Shown here one piece after another: positions 1 to 22,682 of a stretch of 64,000 nucleotides of DNA. The position numbers and the translations under genes are program-made. The notes beneath the pieces were generated by a model. It saw only the letters and a program-made list of their open reading frames with translations. It was not told the origin of the DNA and did not search any database. Position 1 is the stretch's first letter, and every line of letters begins with the position of its first letter. Source of the DNA: Sphaeramia orbicularis (Eukaryota; Chordata; Actinopteri; Kurtiformes; Apogonidae); NCBI RefSeq assembly GCF_902148855.1, contig NC_043976.1, positions 19,628,166 to 19,692,165 on the forward strand, read 5' to 3'.

Positions 1-17
1 TTTGCTGGCTTTATTGA

Positions 18-2608
<2,591 letters not shown>

Positions 2609-3525
2609 GACATCCCACCCATACGCAAATACATTCACACACATACAACGCCCTCGCCACGCCCACCTGAAAGAATGTACTGAGGGATGTGGGGGTGTCC
2701 ATGGCAACAGCATCCCCACATCACCCCACCCCTCAGAGGGCACCTTCTCTGCAGCAGTCCGTTAGGCCAGAATGGCATCAAAGTACACTTCTTCAAGATA
2801 AAACACAGTAACCCCAGTATTAGAAGCACCGCTATAGAGCAAAAGCTAATGGGAACACAAGGCAGGAGTATTGAGATGCTCCCGACCTACGAAGCTGAGA
2901 ATCCAGACTGTTTTCTGTTATTCAGACTAAATCGAACCAGCCAGGAGAAGATGGCTCAGTTTGGGGGGCACGTTAATCTGCTGTTTCACCCCCCCTCCCC
3001 TCCTTCTTCACCTGTCTCTACACACACTCTGCCCCAGCCAGTTACCCTCTTCCTGTCGAAGCTTGGGAGGCTGAAAGCTGCTATGTGACTGCCAGCATTG
3101 ACAGATTCCCTGTCTGTCTGTCCTCCTGTCTGTCTACCCATTACTTTTTTTGTGTGGCCCTGTGAGGGCCTCAGCTGAGGACTGACCTGAGCTGCTGTGA
3201 AGCATGCTGGGAAGATATGGAGCCCCCACAGCTGTGGCATTGAGGGTTTTTTGTTCAGAAAGGACAAAAAAAAGAATGACAAAAAAAGATTTTAGTAGTT
3301 TATAATTTAATCTCTTTTCATGGTTTTGTTCTTATGGTAAGAGTGGCGATGCAGCTTGTGCTGGATGAGTGTTCAGCTGCTGTACGCTGTGGGCAAGCCT
3401 TACAACATGACAAAACCAACCAATAGCATGGAGGATGGCAGATGGAACATGCATTGTACTGTATTGTATTGAAATATTTTACATGAAGCAAGTATCCTGA
3501 CAATAAAAGTGGAAACATTGATATT
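2609..3525 (+). other. CDK8 3' UTR with poly(A) signal
   Basis: Non-coding continuation of the last CDK8 exon after the TGA at 2606-2608. A canonical AATAAA lies at 3502-3507, so cleavage is expected near 3520-3530. Short open frames here overlap on both strands and are C-rich or low complexity; none resembles a protein. Confidence 0.7.
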
Positions 3526-3529
3526 TTGG

Positions 3530-4430
3530 GAGTGTCTGTGCTTAAGCAGCAGGTGTGAGATGCAAAGTCTTGATACAATGACTCTTTGATATACTATCCT
3601 ACTAAGGTTTTTTTCTTGGTTTTTAAGGGGCTAGGTTTTCAAGCAGTCAGGTAAAGGTGTTTGAGAGAGGGTTTCTTGATTAATAATACTCATAAACACA
3701 AAATGGTGAAAAGGATTAAGTAAAGTTAAGTTAGCTCAGTTTATAAAGAACTTCTTAAAATAAAATGCAACAAAGTATCAAATACTAGTAGCAATTAAAC
3801 AAACTTCAAGAAATATTTTATAAACCAGTTGAAATTAAACAAAGAGTCAATAAGAGTGAATTTACTGAAAATTAAGTTTTTTTTTATACATTGTGTAACC
3901 CACTTTAGTATTCATTGCTAAATAAATTATGTATGTTACACTGACATTTCTACATCACAAACAGGCCATTGCTTTCTCTGCTTGACCGAGAATAGAACAG
4001 GTTTTTCAATAATGAAATTCCTTTTACAGTTTTAATGGCTAGTCTACAGCCCAAAAACTATTCTCAGCTGCTTTTCCCTGCTTTGCTGACAGTCATCTCC
4101 TTCAGTCTGTTTTTGTCTACAAACACACCTGGGAGAGTAAAGCACACATCTAAGTATAGAAAGTCCTCTCACTGAACCTCTTCCTGTAAGGATGCTGGCC
4201 CAGCTATTTCAGTCTGTTATACAATACTATCCCAGCTCTTTCTCAGCATCCCTGCCTAAAGCATTTTTCTAACCCCTAAAACACTATCTAGGTTACACTT
4301 TAAAGCCATTATTCGTTACTTAAATTAGTCTTCATGTCCACCAAATCCCCACGGGCTACAAAATGTCTTTAAACCCCTTATAATTTTGGCAACGAATGGG
4401 ACTCAGTCGCGTTAAAAAAAAGAAAAAAAG
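3530..4430. other. Intergenic, CDK8 to WASF3
   Basis: AT-rich sequence with no recognisable gene, RNA or transposon. Composition changes towards GC-rich at about 4,400, where the WASF3 promoter region starts. Confidence 0.5.
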
Positions 4431-4439
4431 CTCAGTTAA

Positions 4440-4745
4440 GCTCTTCAGCAACGCCCAACCATATCCCCGCCCCCTCCATTCGGAACGCCGTTGTCGAGCA
4501 GGGGAGTCTCCCTGTCACTCATACTCTTTGAGAGATTCCATTGGTTAATATGAATGCTTATCAAGTGTTAAATCCCCTATTATGAGACGTGATTGGTAGA
4601 TCTGGCCGGTGGGCACCGCCCCGTCCTCAAAGGATTTTTTTCCCGGAGTGGCCAGACGGGCTGGGGGACACAGGATGGCAGAGCTAATAGGAGTACCTAA
4701 CGGGACATGCGGACGGGCTGATTTCTTCTAATATTTCAAGCGCTG
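4440..4745 (+). promoter_or_regulatory. WASF3 promoter and non-coding exon 1
   Basis: GC-rich island with a CCCCGCCCCC-type Sp1 site near 4465 and two inverted CCAAT boxes (ATTGG at 4540-4544 and 4592-4596). It ends in a good splice donor, CGCTG|GTGAGG, at 4745/4746. No long open frame is present, so I read the last ~100 bases as the untranslated first exon of WASF3, whose coding starts 4.7 kb downstream. The transcription start itself cannot be placed. Confidence 0.6.
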
Positions 4746-6894
4746 GTGAGGGTCTTATGATACTTTTCACAAAGACTAATAAGATATTTTGTCTAATTGA
4801 TGAAATGTGCGTGTCTATTTGTTTTCACTGTTGTCTTATTTATCCAAAACTAAGAAGTCGAGTAGTGGACATAAGCTAGCTAACCAAGTGGTCAGTTGGA
4901 GCGGACCCCCAGTTGAGGATAATAAACCGACTCTCCTTAGCCGGATCTTTCCCGTTTAATTAAGTGTTTCCCCTCGTGTTAGGTTACTTTAAAGCTTTTT
5001 TTTTTTTTTTTTTGATCGGATAGTGAATGGTGCTTGTACGTGGGTGTGTTAATCAGTTCACTGGAAGCGCAGGACGGCAGAATGCGGTGTAAATTTATGA
5101 TTGAAACTGGCAGGAATCCACAGGAACCGATGTAGATGAACAATGTGGGTCAGTCATCAGTAACGGGAAGCGACGGTGCGGAACAGTGATTGATCGTGTT
5201 TGCCATTAGTTTACCCCTCTGTATGTGCGTGTCCGTGTCTGTCAGCCAGTGGGAAAAACACACAAGGAGTATGTATGGAGAAGCGTGAAACAGATTAATA
5301 TTATGTAGTAATAACCCAAGCATGACATTCATGTGTAACAGTAACAACTGCCCGACCTCAAATCCAGATACATTATTGTTGAGTCATTACTAAATACCTA
5401 TGGCTGACTCGTAGATATTAATATTGTGAATGACAGCGTACTATAAATTCATTTACAAGGCTGTATGACTTAATAGGAAGAATCACTTTTACCCTTATTG
5501 CTGAATAAAATGGCAAAATTAGCAATAAAATGCCAAGAACGGAGCTTCACTGTAGATCAAGATCATCACTTCGGATTTCTAGCTACAGGAAAAAATAAAA
5601 TGGAAATGGAATTTTAAAGGAAAAAGCTACAAATGATGGTCTTTTGTAGCATGATTCACCAACTTTTAAATCAATATGCTGACTAAGCAAGTGATGATGT
5701 AAGCTTTTACTTTAAAGGTTGAGCCTTGTGATTGAAATCAATTATGACAAGATCAGTGCTGATAATTGAGATATTTATGGAATATTCTTCTGTAATATGC
5801 TATAATCTGCCTCTTTGAGAGAGGAGAAAGACAAAAAGTTATTGCTAAGCGTCCCCTATCCAGTAAGTATTGGCTTTTCTTGAAAGTGGACCACAGGCAC
5901 AGTACCATCAATGTTTCACCACGGATGCCCCCCCCGAGTAATATTGGAAAAAGGAGAAGTCCCTGGACAGGCACATTTGTAACAGCACAAATTTTTACGT
6001 CATATTTAGGGCAGTGTGACCTGACGTAATCCAATCTGCATTATTCATAACATCAGAGCAAGCAAACAGCCACACAAGAAGCTGTGCTGGGCTCATAAAT
6101 TGGTAATGATTTCCCTTTCAGATCTTAATGGAGTTTTCACATCTGTAGTAATGTCCTCTTCTAGCTCTGTGATTCTGTGCAGAGATGCTGCAGGAGTCAC
6201 AGGGGAACTGTGTTTTACCCCCAAATGTAGCTATAAAGGGACCTCTCTGAGGATCAAAGACATTTTGCAGCTGATGGGACTGTTTACATGCAGCTAATGG
6301 GACATTTCAGAGGCTACCATGTGTGTGTGAACCTGACAGAGTGAGTGTCTTTTCAGGATTGTCATAATTTAAGGCTCCAGACATGTAAATTTAAAAAAAA
6401 TGAGGAGCTACAAGCATGAGAGTGAAACCTGCTGTTTATTTGGAAGTATAAACTAACACGTTGGATGACACAGTTAGTAAGCAGGCTTATGTTGAGGCTT
6501 ACTTTCCTTTTCTTCTACTCTCTCCCTGAGTGCGTGGAGGATGAAGGAGGAGGAGTGCTTGCTTGCTATGCTTTCATGGCAGGAGTACAGGGGGCCTTAA
6601 AGAAGGTCGAAGAGGAGGAGGAGGGGGAGGAGGATGCATGGGAGAACTGGTGCTGTTGCCGTGTGAACGGAGCTCTATTGTCCCGGGAACCTTTCAGTGG
6701 CTTCCCCGAGGTCCCTGATTCTACCCCTCCCCCACCCAATACACCCTTTCCCCCTTCACACAAACACATAAACACACACATACTTTGTCCATTTCTTAAT
6801 GTCACACACAACCTTTTCTCTCTCTCACACACACACACCGTTTCATTCACTGTCTCTTCCTATCACACTCCCAGACACACACTCTTTCCCTACT

Positions 6895-6930
<36 letters not shown>

Positions 6931-8627
6931 GTTCATGCGCCCTGCTTTGCTTCTACTTTTCGCTCATTTCTCACAATCAGACAAGGCCCGTCCCTCCTCC
7001 CTCCTGCTCACCCTCACTCGCTCATTATTTCGCCTCATTGATGTGATTGTCATGCCAGGCAGACAGTAAAGGCAAAAACATGCCATCTTCTAATTTGTGC
7101 CACCTCCAAGCACAATATCTCAAGCAGACTGTTAATCCTAAGGAGCCCTTTTGCATCAAACCGAGCTGTATTGACTATATTTAGTCTGCTTTGTGGGAGC
7201 ACAAGATGGTGTAATTTGACCCTTTGTTTTGTCTTATTGGCATGAAGCTGTTGAGGTTTGCAGGGGGCCACTAGCTGAGAAAACGTGGCCTGATGATGAG
7301 ACACGGCTGGTGGGAATTGGCCTCATTGAACAGAAGTTTCTCTTTCTGTGTGGGACAGCTGGAACGACATTATCTACAGTACTTTCCTTTATGGACACTG
7401 ATAACACAGCACCATATTTACTAAGACAGTGATGTTTTGATTAAAAATGTAATTGTGCTTTTTGATATAGTGATGTGGAATGAACTCTAAATGAGAAATA
7501 ATAAAGCCCCCATACTTTTCAAGTTGTGATGAATTTATAAGTATCCAAAAATTAATCCAAATTTCCTTTTAATGATACATTAATATTTACAAGGTTTTGA
7601 TAGTCTATCAATAATGAATTGTATTTCTAATTCCTGTCAGTTATTATTAGACTTCTTTCCCACTGCCAGGGCTCCTGCCTCTTTCCCACATGCTCTTCTC
7701 TAAAGTGATTTTTTTTGGCATAGCTGTTCAATAAAACCACTCCATCTGTAATTGAAAGTGCTCCTTTTGGCTAACAAATACAATAATGAGTTGCTGATTG
7801 AATTGGGTTTGTGCTTTTCCATCTGTCCCCCTGTCCTTCCTTTCAGCTGCTCCCTTATTGAGCCATATTGTTCTGGCCAAGTGTTTGAACAGGAAGAGAG
7901 ATGTGACATAGGGAGGACCAGGAAACCGGACCTAGACCAATACCGCAAAAACAGGAAGCAGGAAGAAGCGCCGATAAGATGGCTGTTCTGATGCATGTTG
8001 GGATCTCTCATGGTTCCAGTATTGTCTGTAGTTGTTTGAACTACAAAGAGTCCAGAGTGTCAGATCGGAGCCAGTCTGGGTTTCTTTTACACAGTGTAAC
8101 AGAGTGGCTGTGTTTGTGTACAGCAATGCAAAAGTTTGCATCAGTGTGGGCTTCGTTGTGTCTTGAGATTTCTTTATTTTTGTTGAGTAACAGCGGTTGT
8201 GCTTGCAGGGACAGCAATTTTCTCCCATTTTGCTTTTTGCATGACCACATCCATGATTTTCAGTTTGTATCAGGATTCCAGCTGGGACAGTGACAAGCTG
8301 CCTGTGATTAGCTGGCACACTGTATTTTCCTATCTCTAATGCTTTAATCTCTCTGCTGGTTGCCAGAAGTCTTGTGGCTTTGGGACACTGTTGGTCATCA
8401 CTGTCAGTTCTTTGGCAAACCCTTAGTTTCTTTGTTTGTATGAACAGTGTGCTGGATGTACATGTGGGCACATTATTATGAACAGGAATGTGGTCAGAGC
8501 ACATTGTGAGCATAGTCTACAGTAAATATTAGAGGTCGTCAAAGGCCAGCTGAACATTTTATTGTATTTTAGAAAATGTAATAATTTCACTTCATCTGAA
8601 ATATAATATTAAAACTAGAGCTGTCAG

Positions 8628-8673
<46 letters not shown>

Positions 8674-9042
8674 AATAAATACAGCCGTATGATTATTTTA
8701 GTAGCTTTATGATTGTTACTTGTTGCATGACAGAAGAAACAGTATAAAACGAAATTAAAATGGACCAATAAGTCTTAATTAAAATGTTATGATTGTATTA
8801 AGATAGGCTATCCTTATTACCCCCCTCAGGGAAATTTGACTTGGGCCTGAATTCTACAACTAGCTACACTGGCAAATTATGGATATTGGAATTATTCATA
8901 CGACAGTAAAAATGATAAATCTTCATGCTTCAAAGCAACAGTCTGGGTGTGTGGACTCTTGTTTCAATGGGTGACATTTTACCGAAGAAGATGTTCTCCA
9001 ATGATCATGATCACTAAACCAGAGCTGAAGCTAATGGTAATT

Positions 9043-9074
<32 letters not shown>

Positions 9075-9458
9075 ATCTTTCTTTCTTTCTTTCTCTTTCT
9101 TTCTTTCTTTCTTCTTCAAACATGCAAAGAAACAAATAAAACAAAACAAAATAACATTTAAATGAACAGAGTCTGTCTTCAAGTATGAGAAGTTTGAATG
9201 TTGTATGATCAAAAAGGAGTAGGAAGAAGTATAAAATAATAAATATGCTTATTGTTTTATATCTTTTATTGTACTTCTTGTATGTTTTATTGTGGTAAGT
9301 GTACTCTAATTGTATGTACAAGCCCAACTAAGGACATTTGACGTTGATGCAGTGCACTGGAACTATGTAATCTCCATCATCCCTATCAGTTAGATAGAAT
9401 GTAATTCATTTCAATACAGGAGTCTGAAACCTGTGCCTGACTTCTGTGTTTCCTTCAG
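4746..9458 (+). other. WASF3 intron 1
   Basis: Intron between the non-coding exon and the first coding exon. Contents: a poly(T) run near 4998, a C/T- and CA-rich low-complexity stretch 6720-6950 including (TC)n at 6900-6925, a (CA)n tract near 8630-8665, and (TTTC)n near 9039-9116. Long open frames on either strand in 6.4-8.5 kb are not coding-like: they are low-complexity or overlap antisense frames. No conserved gene was seen. Confidence 0.55.
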
Positions 9459-9497
9459 TTTGTGTTGGTTGGAGTGCGTCGGTGTGATGGCCTCACC

Positions 9498-16838
<7,341 letters not shown>

Positions 16839-17575
16839 CGCACACTCAAATTTACAAAAACACACACTTGGAATAACCACTAAAGGCACACACACACTGA
16901 AAGAATGCCCACTGTACCACATTCACAGGTTACTGCACACATTGTTGCTGAAACACACACTTTACACCTACACACAATCACATGCTGTAGGTTGATATAA
17001 GCTGAATGGTCCAAAACTGGAAATATGGGGGTGTATTCAACATGCATACACACTGTAAAGTAATATACTGTAATCCTGACCACTCTATGAAACTTTAAGG
17101 TTCAGTTTGACAATTATATTCAAAGGCATTGTGAATACACCCCAATAGATGTTTCTTTAACCTGTTGTAACACTATAGACACCCAGTGAAGGTGCTTATT
17201 TCATGTATAGTCAAAGCTTAAGAGTGTTAGAAATGCTAGAAACTTTCCTCTTGAGCTAACCAATGTACTTGTCTTTTTTTTAACGTTTTTACTGAAAACA
17301 GTTGCTTATGCCATAGACCATGAGGCAAGTTTTTAATGTGTAGATGACAATAACTGGAAGCTGAAGGAGTGATTGGGGAGAGTGTTTGAAAATGCTGTGA
17401 GAAAACAGGATGTAAGGGCCATATGTAAACAGTCTTACTGATGATGAAAACAGTATACAAAGTGATTAAGTGACTGAGCCGTCTGCATGTGCAGGAGTTC
17501 AGTGCTGTTCACTGCTGTGGGGCGGGGGGTGACGATGTATATGCTAGTGTGAGCTCTGATAAATAAAATGATGAA
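16839..17575 (+). other. WASF3 3' UTR
   Basis: Follows the TAA at 16836-16838. CA-rich near its start; a poly(A) signal ATAAATAAAATG occurs at about 17559-17570. No coding signal. Confidence 0.6.
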
Positions 17576-17579
17576 TGAA

Positions 17580-20500
17580 GGATCATGGCTGGGCTGCCAT
17601 GTCTCTTTACTGTTCCACTGTCGTCATAGAGACAACACATACCTGGCACTAAGTCTTCAGTTTCCATGGTAACAGTACAGCTAAGAATTTAGTTGCCAGG
17701 GAAACAGGAGTGCGAAGAGGGAGGCACTGAGCCAGGATGAGGATGAACAAATTAGTCAAGGCGTGAGTTTATGCACAGCACATTTTTTAATACAAAATTA
17801 ACAAGATCTCTCAGTTGAGTGAACTAACCAAAGCAATAAAAAGTACAACTAACACCTTGGAAAAATAGACACCACGTTCACACAATGTTTTTACAATATC
17901 TCAGTTAGTGCATGTTGATTATCGTTTATACGTTTCATTTTGCAGATACTTAATTTGTTGTGCCATTTTCATCCAAAAAATAAAGTGCATTTCACATTGA
18001 AAACTACGCATACGTCTACACAAGATGCTGTTACTGTGGTGTCCCCACCTCTGACCCCCACTCCCACCCCCACCCAAACACACACACATTCACAGGCCCT
18101 TGAGTGTTTTGATATTTAGCTCTAGATTAGTGGACACCGCCTCCCTCTGAACTAATGTCCCATCACTGGCTACACAATTTCTCCAAAACCCACAAGCTCT
18201 GGTTGCTTTGCACACAGCCATACTTTGCGTACTATACAGAGTGAAACCATTCAGTAGATTAACAGGTGTACAGATAAGTATTACATCCAACATCACAGTC
18301 TTATACTATTCTTGGATACAAAGCCCTTGTTCACACCTGCTCAACCATAAAAAAACCTTAACATCTTTACAGATTCCAGGTTAACAATACTGTTCGCTGT
18401 ACATGAGGAAAACATTCACCAATCAGAAGACATCTTCTGCCATTTCTTTCTCGAACATCCCCCATCTTTGTTGCCAGATCCACTCAGTTAACCAGCCTTT
18501 ACAAACTGGTGCATATTGAAGCGAGAAAAGTGAAACTCAACAGAACAAATTCTACATTAACAGCCTTGGTGAAATATCATTCAAATACTGGTGCAAACCA
18601 ACTCATCCCTTAGTTTGACTGGCTTTGGCAGCACCATGCACAATGGTATAAAGTCCCTCCTCTTAAGCATGCCTTATTTACAGAAACAAATTAGTCAAGA
18701 GGGGGTGGGGAGGGTATCATTTAAACAATTTGTTGATTATTACTACATTCAGAAAAAGGCTTTACAGCGCCATTATATCATACAACATCAGAATCTGAAA
18801 GAATTCAGGCCAGACTAAAGTGGAAAAAAATAGAACTTTTCAATGAATATAACAAAATAGACTTTTCTCCAAAGGTAAAGGAATAAGAGTTTGTGATGGT
18901 TTGTGATGTGCCAGCCTGACCTGTCGGTGCTCATCGAAAAAACTACAGGGTTCAGTCTGACACTGTGCACAAGTTCACACACACAGGCTACGTTCCAGTG
19001 CTAAGAAATGCTATGCTTCTGCTTTCCTTACATATCTCGCCTTTTTCTTGTAATGCTTTCTAAATAATCTGAGGCCAGAAAGACAGAGAGCTCTGCAAGG
19101 AAAGAAAGAAGAAGCATTAACTTTGTCTTTGGACGTGGCCAATTTTAGCTCATTGAATCGTTCAGAGGTCACTTAATGGGCACCTGCCTTGACCAGACGA
19201 GACTGATTTAAAGTAGAGTAGAATATTAGTGATATAGAGAAGACAAAAGAACATAGTAGGACTAGGATCCCAGTTCATTCAGAGTCCTTTCACTTTGGCT
19301 TGAAGCGCAGGAGCATTCGCATCCTAGTCCAGTTTCTTTCTGTAAAAGGTTTACATGCTGTAAGACAAACACAGAACGAGGCCACTTCTCTCAGAATTGA
19401 CAGGAAGACTGGCAGCATTATCCTCTAAGGTCAGCGGTCAACAATAATTTGTTTCCCTCCGACCCGGTATAACCCCTGACAACACAACGAGACAGATTAC
19501 GGTCTGTTGAGCTGCTGGGTCAAAAACACACACACACACACACGGACACATACATGCACACACCCAGAGGCCATGCAACTCATAACCTTATGCACGAACA
19601 AACAGAACAAACAAAAAAACAAAAAAGAGAGTCCCTAATCACACACAAACGCTTGAGGTTACCACATTTAGAATAGTTCAGATGCTCACAAAAGGCAGAG
19701 GCAATAAGAAGTTCACAATTTCATCCTGGTCTGACTAAAGATCGAAGCCCAAATTTTGACGGGGTTGGAAAACAACACCCTCAGCAGAAACATGAGGCAG
19801 TGGTGTCATCGTTACAATTGAGTTGTTTTGACCTCATCCACTTGTTCCAATCCACAAGTGATAATCCATCCTACCACCTATTTGAAGACATATCACTAAA
19901 GCATCACTTGTAGGTTCTGCCCTTTACAACACATCCCCACCAGAGCAACCATGAAGGTGCCTCACCTCTGCAGGAAGAAGTCATGGTGGGGCATGGATGT
20001 TATTGCTGTCTGAGTATTGCTTCGATTCTAAAAAAAAACAACAAACTACCATTCAGAGGCTAGTTATTGCTGACATGATCTGTATGAGTGTGGAATTAGT
20101 GTACGTATTTGTTGGGTTATAACAAATCACCTAAATATGTTTGAGGACCAAAAGTAATTAACTCAGAGCAGCTGCTAGATTTTGTGAACTAGAATAATCA
20201 GATCACCTCTGAACTCTGCACATTAGTTATACATTAAACATTGTGACCATCCAGTGATGATTGTAGCTCTTTCAATGCAATACAAGTGAGGTACATGAAA
20301 TTATTTGGGTCATGATGACATCAGGATCCCATGACACATCGCCTGCAGTGGCCTATGTGACCTAAAACACTGAATTCAGGAGAAAAAGTGGGATCTGTGC
20401 TTGCATGCAAATTACACTAGAGTTTAGCATGCAGATTAGAGATTATGTGGTTGCTGTGTGCTCTTTTGAGCCATTAGAGATCAAATACATGTAAACACAT

Positions 20501-20880
20501 TCAGATTTTGCAGTCTAAACAAAAAGCACACCTTTTTCTTTCTGTCATTTGACTTTTTACTAATTTCCACATAGGGATTTTGATTTCCTTTCTAAAGTGT
20601 TTGTTTCCAAATTAACCTTAAAAGTTAGATTTTATCTTTGTTTCCATAAACAGCAATACATTTATAGCATTCCCATCTTTTAAAAAGATGCACTGGAGAG
20701 CTATAAGGGGGGTTACATAATCTTACTCCTTTTCTACACGGTTCGGCGCTTCTTAACAATAAAAAAATAATGGTGGCTAAACTGGGCCTTGTTTTAAGAC
20801 GCAGCTATAGCCTCTCAAACACAGACTGACTCTACAACACATTCACGCACAATCCAGAAAAAAAAAAATTAGAAATGAGA
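17580..20880. other. Intergenic or distal 3' UTR between WASF3 and GPR12
   Basis: AT-rich, with a short (CA)n at 19531-19545 and many small A-tracts. No protein, RNA gene or transposon was recognised. The 3' UTR of GPR12 (minus strand) could extend into it, but I cannot place its end. Confidence 0.4.
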
Positions 20881-21240
20881 ATATAAGAGAGGCGAGGAGA
20901 AAAGGCGGCTAGATTTCTTTCTTTCTTGACGTCCGTGGAGGACGCAGGGCGCGGATCAGAGAGCGCCAGGGTCTATTTTTAGCTCTCCGTGGCTGCTTAG
21001 CTTTCGACGCACGTTCAGAGTGCAGCAGTAGAGCGACGGGATGCTGCTCCAGACGGGCTTTTACTGTGGAAATGCCGCGTATTGAGCAGCGGCCGTATCT
21101 CTCCTCACCTCACCGCACCGCACCGCGCACACTGCTTTGTTAATCCGCCGCGCGTATTTACGCACGCACAGAAGCTCAAAATAATAATCCCTCCCCGCCG
21201 TTTGAAGTAAAACAAGCACGTGCCAACCACAGCTCCAGTG
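20880..21240. promoter_or_regulatory. Orphan CpG-rich island downstream of GPR12
   Basis: CpG-dense block (GGCGCGGATC, CACCGCACCGCACCGCGCACA, CCGCCGCGCGTATTTACGC). Next to it is CTATTTTTAG at 20973-20982, a perfect match to the MEF2 consensus. It lies 400-760 bases beyond the GPR12 stop and is not near the start of any recognised gene, so it may be the promoter of an unannotated transcript or an enhancer. Confidence 0.45.
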
Positions 21241-21639
21241 CTGTATGGACATTCTATATACAGCTGCTGCCTGTAACATGTGATGCTCTCAGCTCTCTGC
21301 AGAATAGAGAAGGAAGGGCGTGGCACGGATTGAATGGGAGGGGGCGGGAGGCAGCCCTGTGATGGCCGCCTGCACTGGGGAAGACAGTGAGATACCTTGC
21401 CCTATGATGAATATAACAAAGAAACACACGCCATCCATCCAGGAGGGCTGTGGATAATTCACCCATCTGCCTCTGCCACTATCATCTCCAGTATTATCTC
21501 CAGTCGGAACTGCAGCTTCAGCCCTCTGCCACTTCTTCCCCTGATCTCTCCTGCTGCTGCTCTCTTTGACACTGGTCACATCCAGTGAGGAGCACAGCTG
21601 ACCCAGGGTGCCTCTCTCTTCCCACCTGGGTCTGCTTGG

Positions 21640-22668
21640 TCAGACGTCACTAGGGGTCCGTGCTCGGTGGGCTACGCTGGCAGGCACGCATCCACAGCAC
21701 ACCAGCCACAGCGCCTTCTGGATCTCCTGGTTCCTGAAAGCGTATATGACCGGGTTGATGACAGAGTTGTAGGTGGCAGGCACCAGCGTGGCGTAGGTGT
21801 ACAGAGGAGGGTAGGTGTAGTCAGCGATTAGAGAGTAGACAGTGAATGGCATCCAACAGGCAGCAAAAGTACCCAGGATGATGGCCAGTGTTGACACGCC
21901 CTTCCGTGTTGTGACGTAGTGGGGTGTGGCAGCCAGGAAGTGGTGCTGGAGGGCGATCTGGTGGGCGTGGCGCATCACGATCTTGCAGATTTGGACGTAA
22001 AGTTGCAGCATGAGGCCGAAGAGCAGCAGGAAGGAGACGGACAGCACTGCTATGTTGTTCTTTGTGAGTGGCCGAACCACGCTGCATGTGGCCTCCTCTG
22101 CCAGGCAGTTGACCCCTGTGACCGGAAGCAGGCCCAGACACAGGGACAGGCCCCACAGGAGCACCAGCATGGTGTAGGTGAAGGCCGCTGTCCGCTCCGA
22201 GTTATAGGTGAGGGCGTAATACAGCGACAAGTAGCGGTCAATAGTGATGGCCAGCAGACTGAAGACAGAAGCAGAGAAGGAGGCCACCACCAGGCCCACG
22301 GTCAGCAACTGGGCCGAGTCAGAGCGGAGCAGGTAGGCACAGGTGAAGTGGAGCACCAGGCCCAGGCCGGCTAGGAGGTCCGCCAGCGCCAGGCTGCCGA
22401 TCAGCAGGAACATGGGGGCTCTGAGCGCCGGGTTCTGCCAGATCACCAGCACCACCAGGGCGTTCTCACAGGCTATCAGAGTCCCAGATGAGCACAGCAC
22501 AATGTCCCAGGGGTTGACCAGCAGGGGCAGCTGGCTGGGCGGTAGAGACTCCTCCGGGGGAAACGTCCCCATGCTGGTGCTGTTGTCCATCGGTCCCCCG
22601 CCTCCGCTGGCCCATGCTGTGGGGTCAGGGGTCAGCCAACTGGGGGAGGCCGGTGACTCTTCACTCAT
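21640..22668 (-). CDS. gpr12: GPR12, constitutively active Gs-coupled receptor
   Basis: Class A GPCR of the GPR3/6/12 group, raising cAMP at the plasma membrane; mainly neuronal and linked to oocyte arrest in mammals. 342 residues; human is 334. The intronless frame shows seven hydrophobic segments, N-terminal N-S-T glycosylation site, NPWDIVLC before TM1, SLALADLLAG in TM2, IDRYLSLYYAL (DRY) after TM3, CWMPF in TM6, NPVIY in TM7, a CCGC palmitoylation-type cluster and the family C-terminus RTPSDV. I start at the ATG at 22668 rather than one seven codons upstream, because a splice acceptor (TGTTTGTTTCAG) lies between them. Odd: the extracellular loop 2 motif GWNC reads GVNC. GPR12 rather than GPR3/6 is supported by sequence and by the WASF3-USP12 neighbours. 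Confidence 0.95.
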   Translation of the reverse strand: MSEESPASPSWLTPDPTAWASGGGGPMDNSTSMGTFPPEESLPPSQLPLLVNPWDIVLCSSGTLIACENALVVLVIWQNPALRAPMFLLIGSLALADLLAGLGLVLHFTCAYLLRSDSAQLLTVGLVVASFSASVFSLLAITIDRYLSLYYALTYNSERTAAFTYTMLVLLWGLSLCLGLLPVTGVNCLAEEATCSVVRPLTKNNIAVLSVSFLLLFGLMLQLYVQICKIVMRHAHQIALQHHFLAATPHYVTTRKGVSTLAIILGTFAACWMPFTVYSLIADYTYPPLYTYATLVPATYNSVINPVIYAFRNQEIQKALWLVCCGCVPASVAHRARTPSDV

Positions 22669-22682
22669 TGTGCCCCCCGTCT

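Noticed and set aside
6465-7046. 193-codon plus-strand frame in WASF3 intron 1
   Set aside because: Built from C/T- and CA-rich low-complexity DNA, overlapped by an antisense frame, no splice or family support.
7932-8513. 193-codon minus-strand frame in WASF3 intron 1
   Set aside because: Open plus-strand frames overlap it, and no domain or homologue was recognised.
21061-21588. Several overlapping minus- and plus-strand frames 3' of GPR12
   Set aside because: They compete in the same GC-rich island and show no family similarity.
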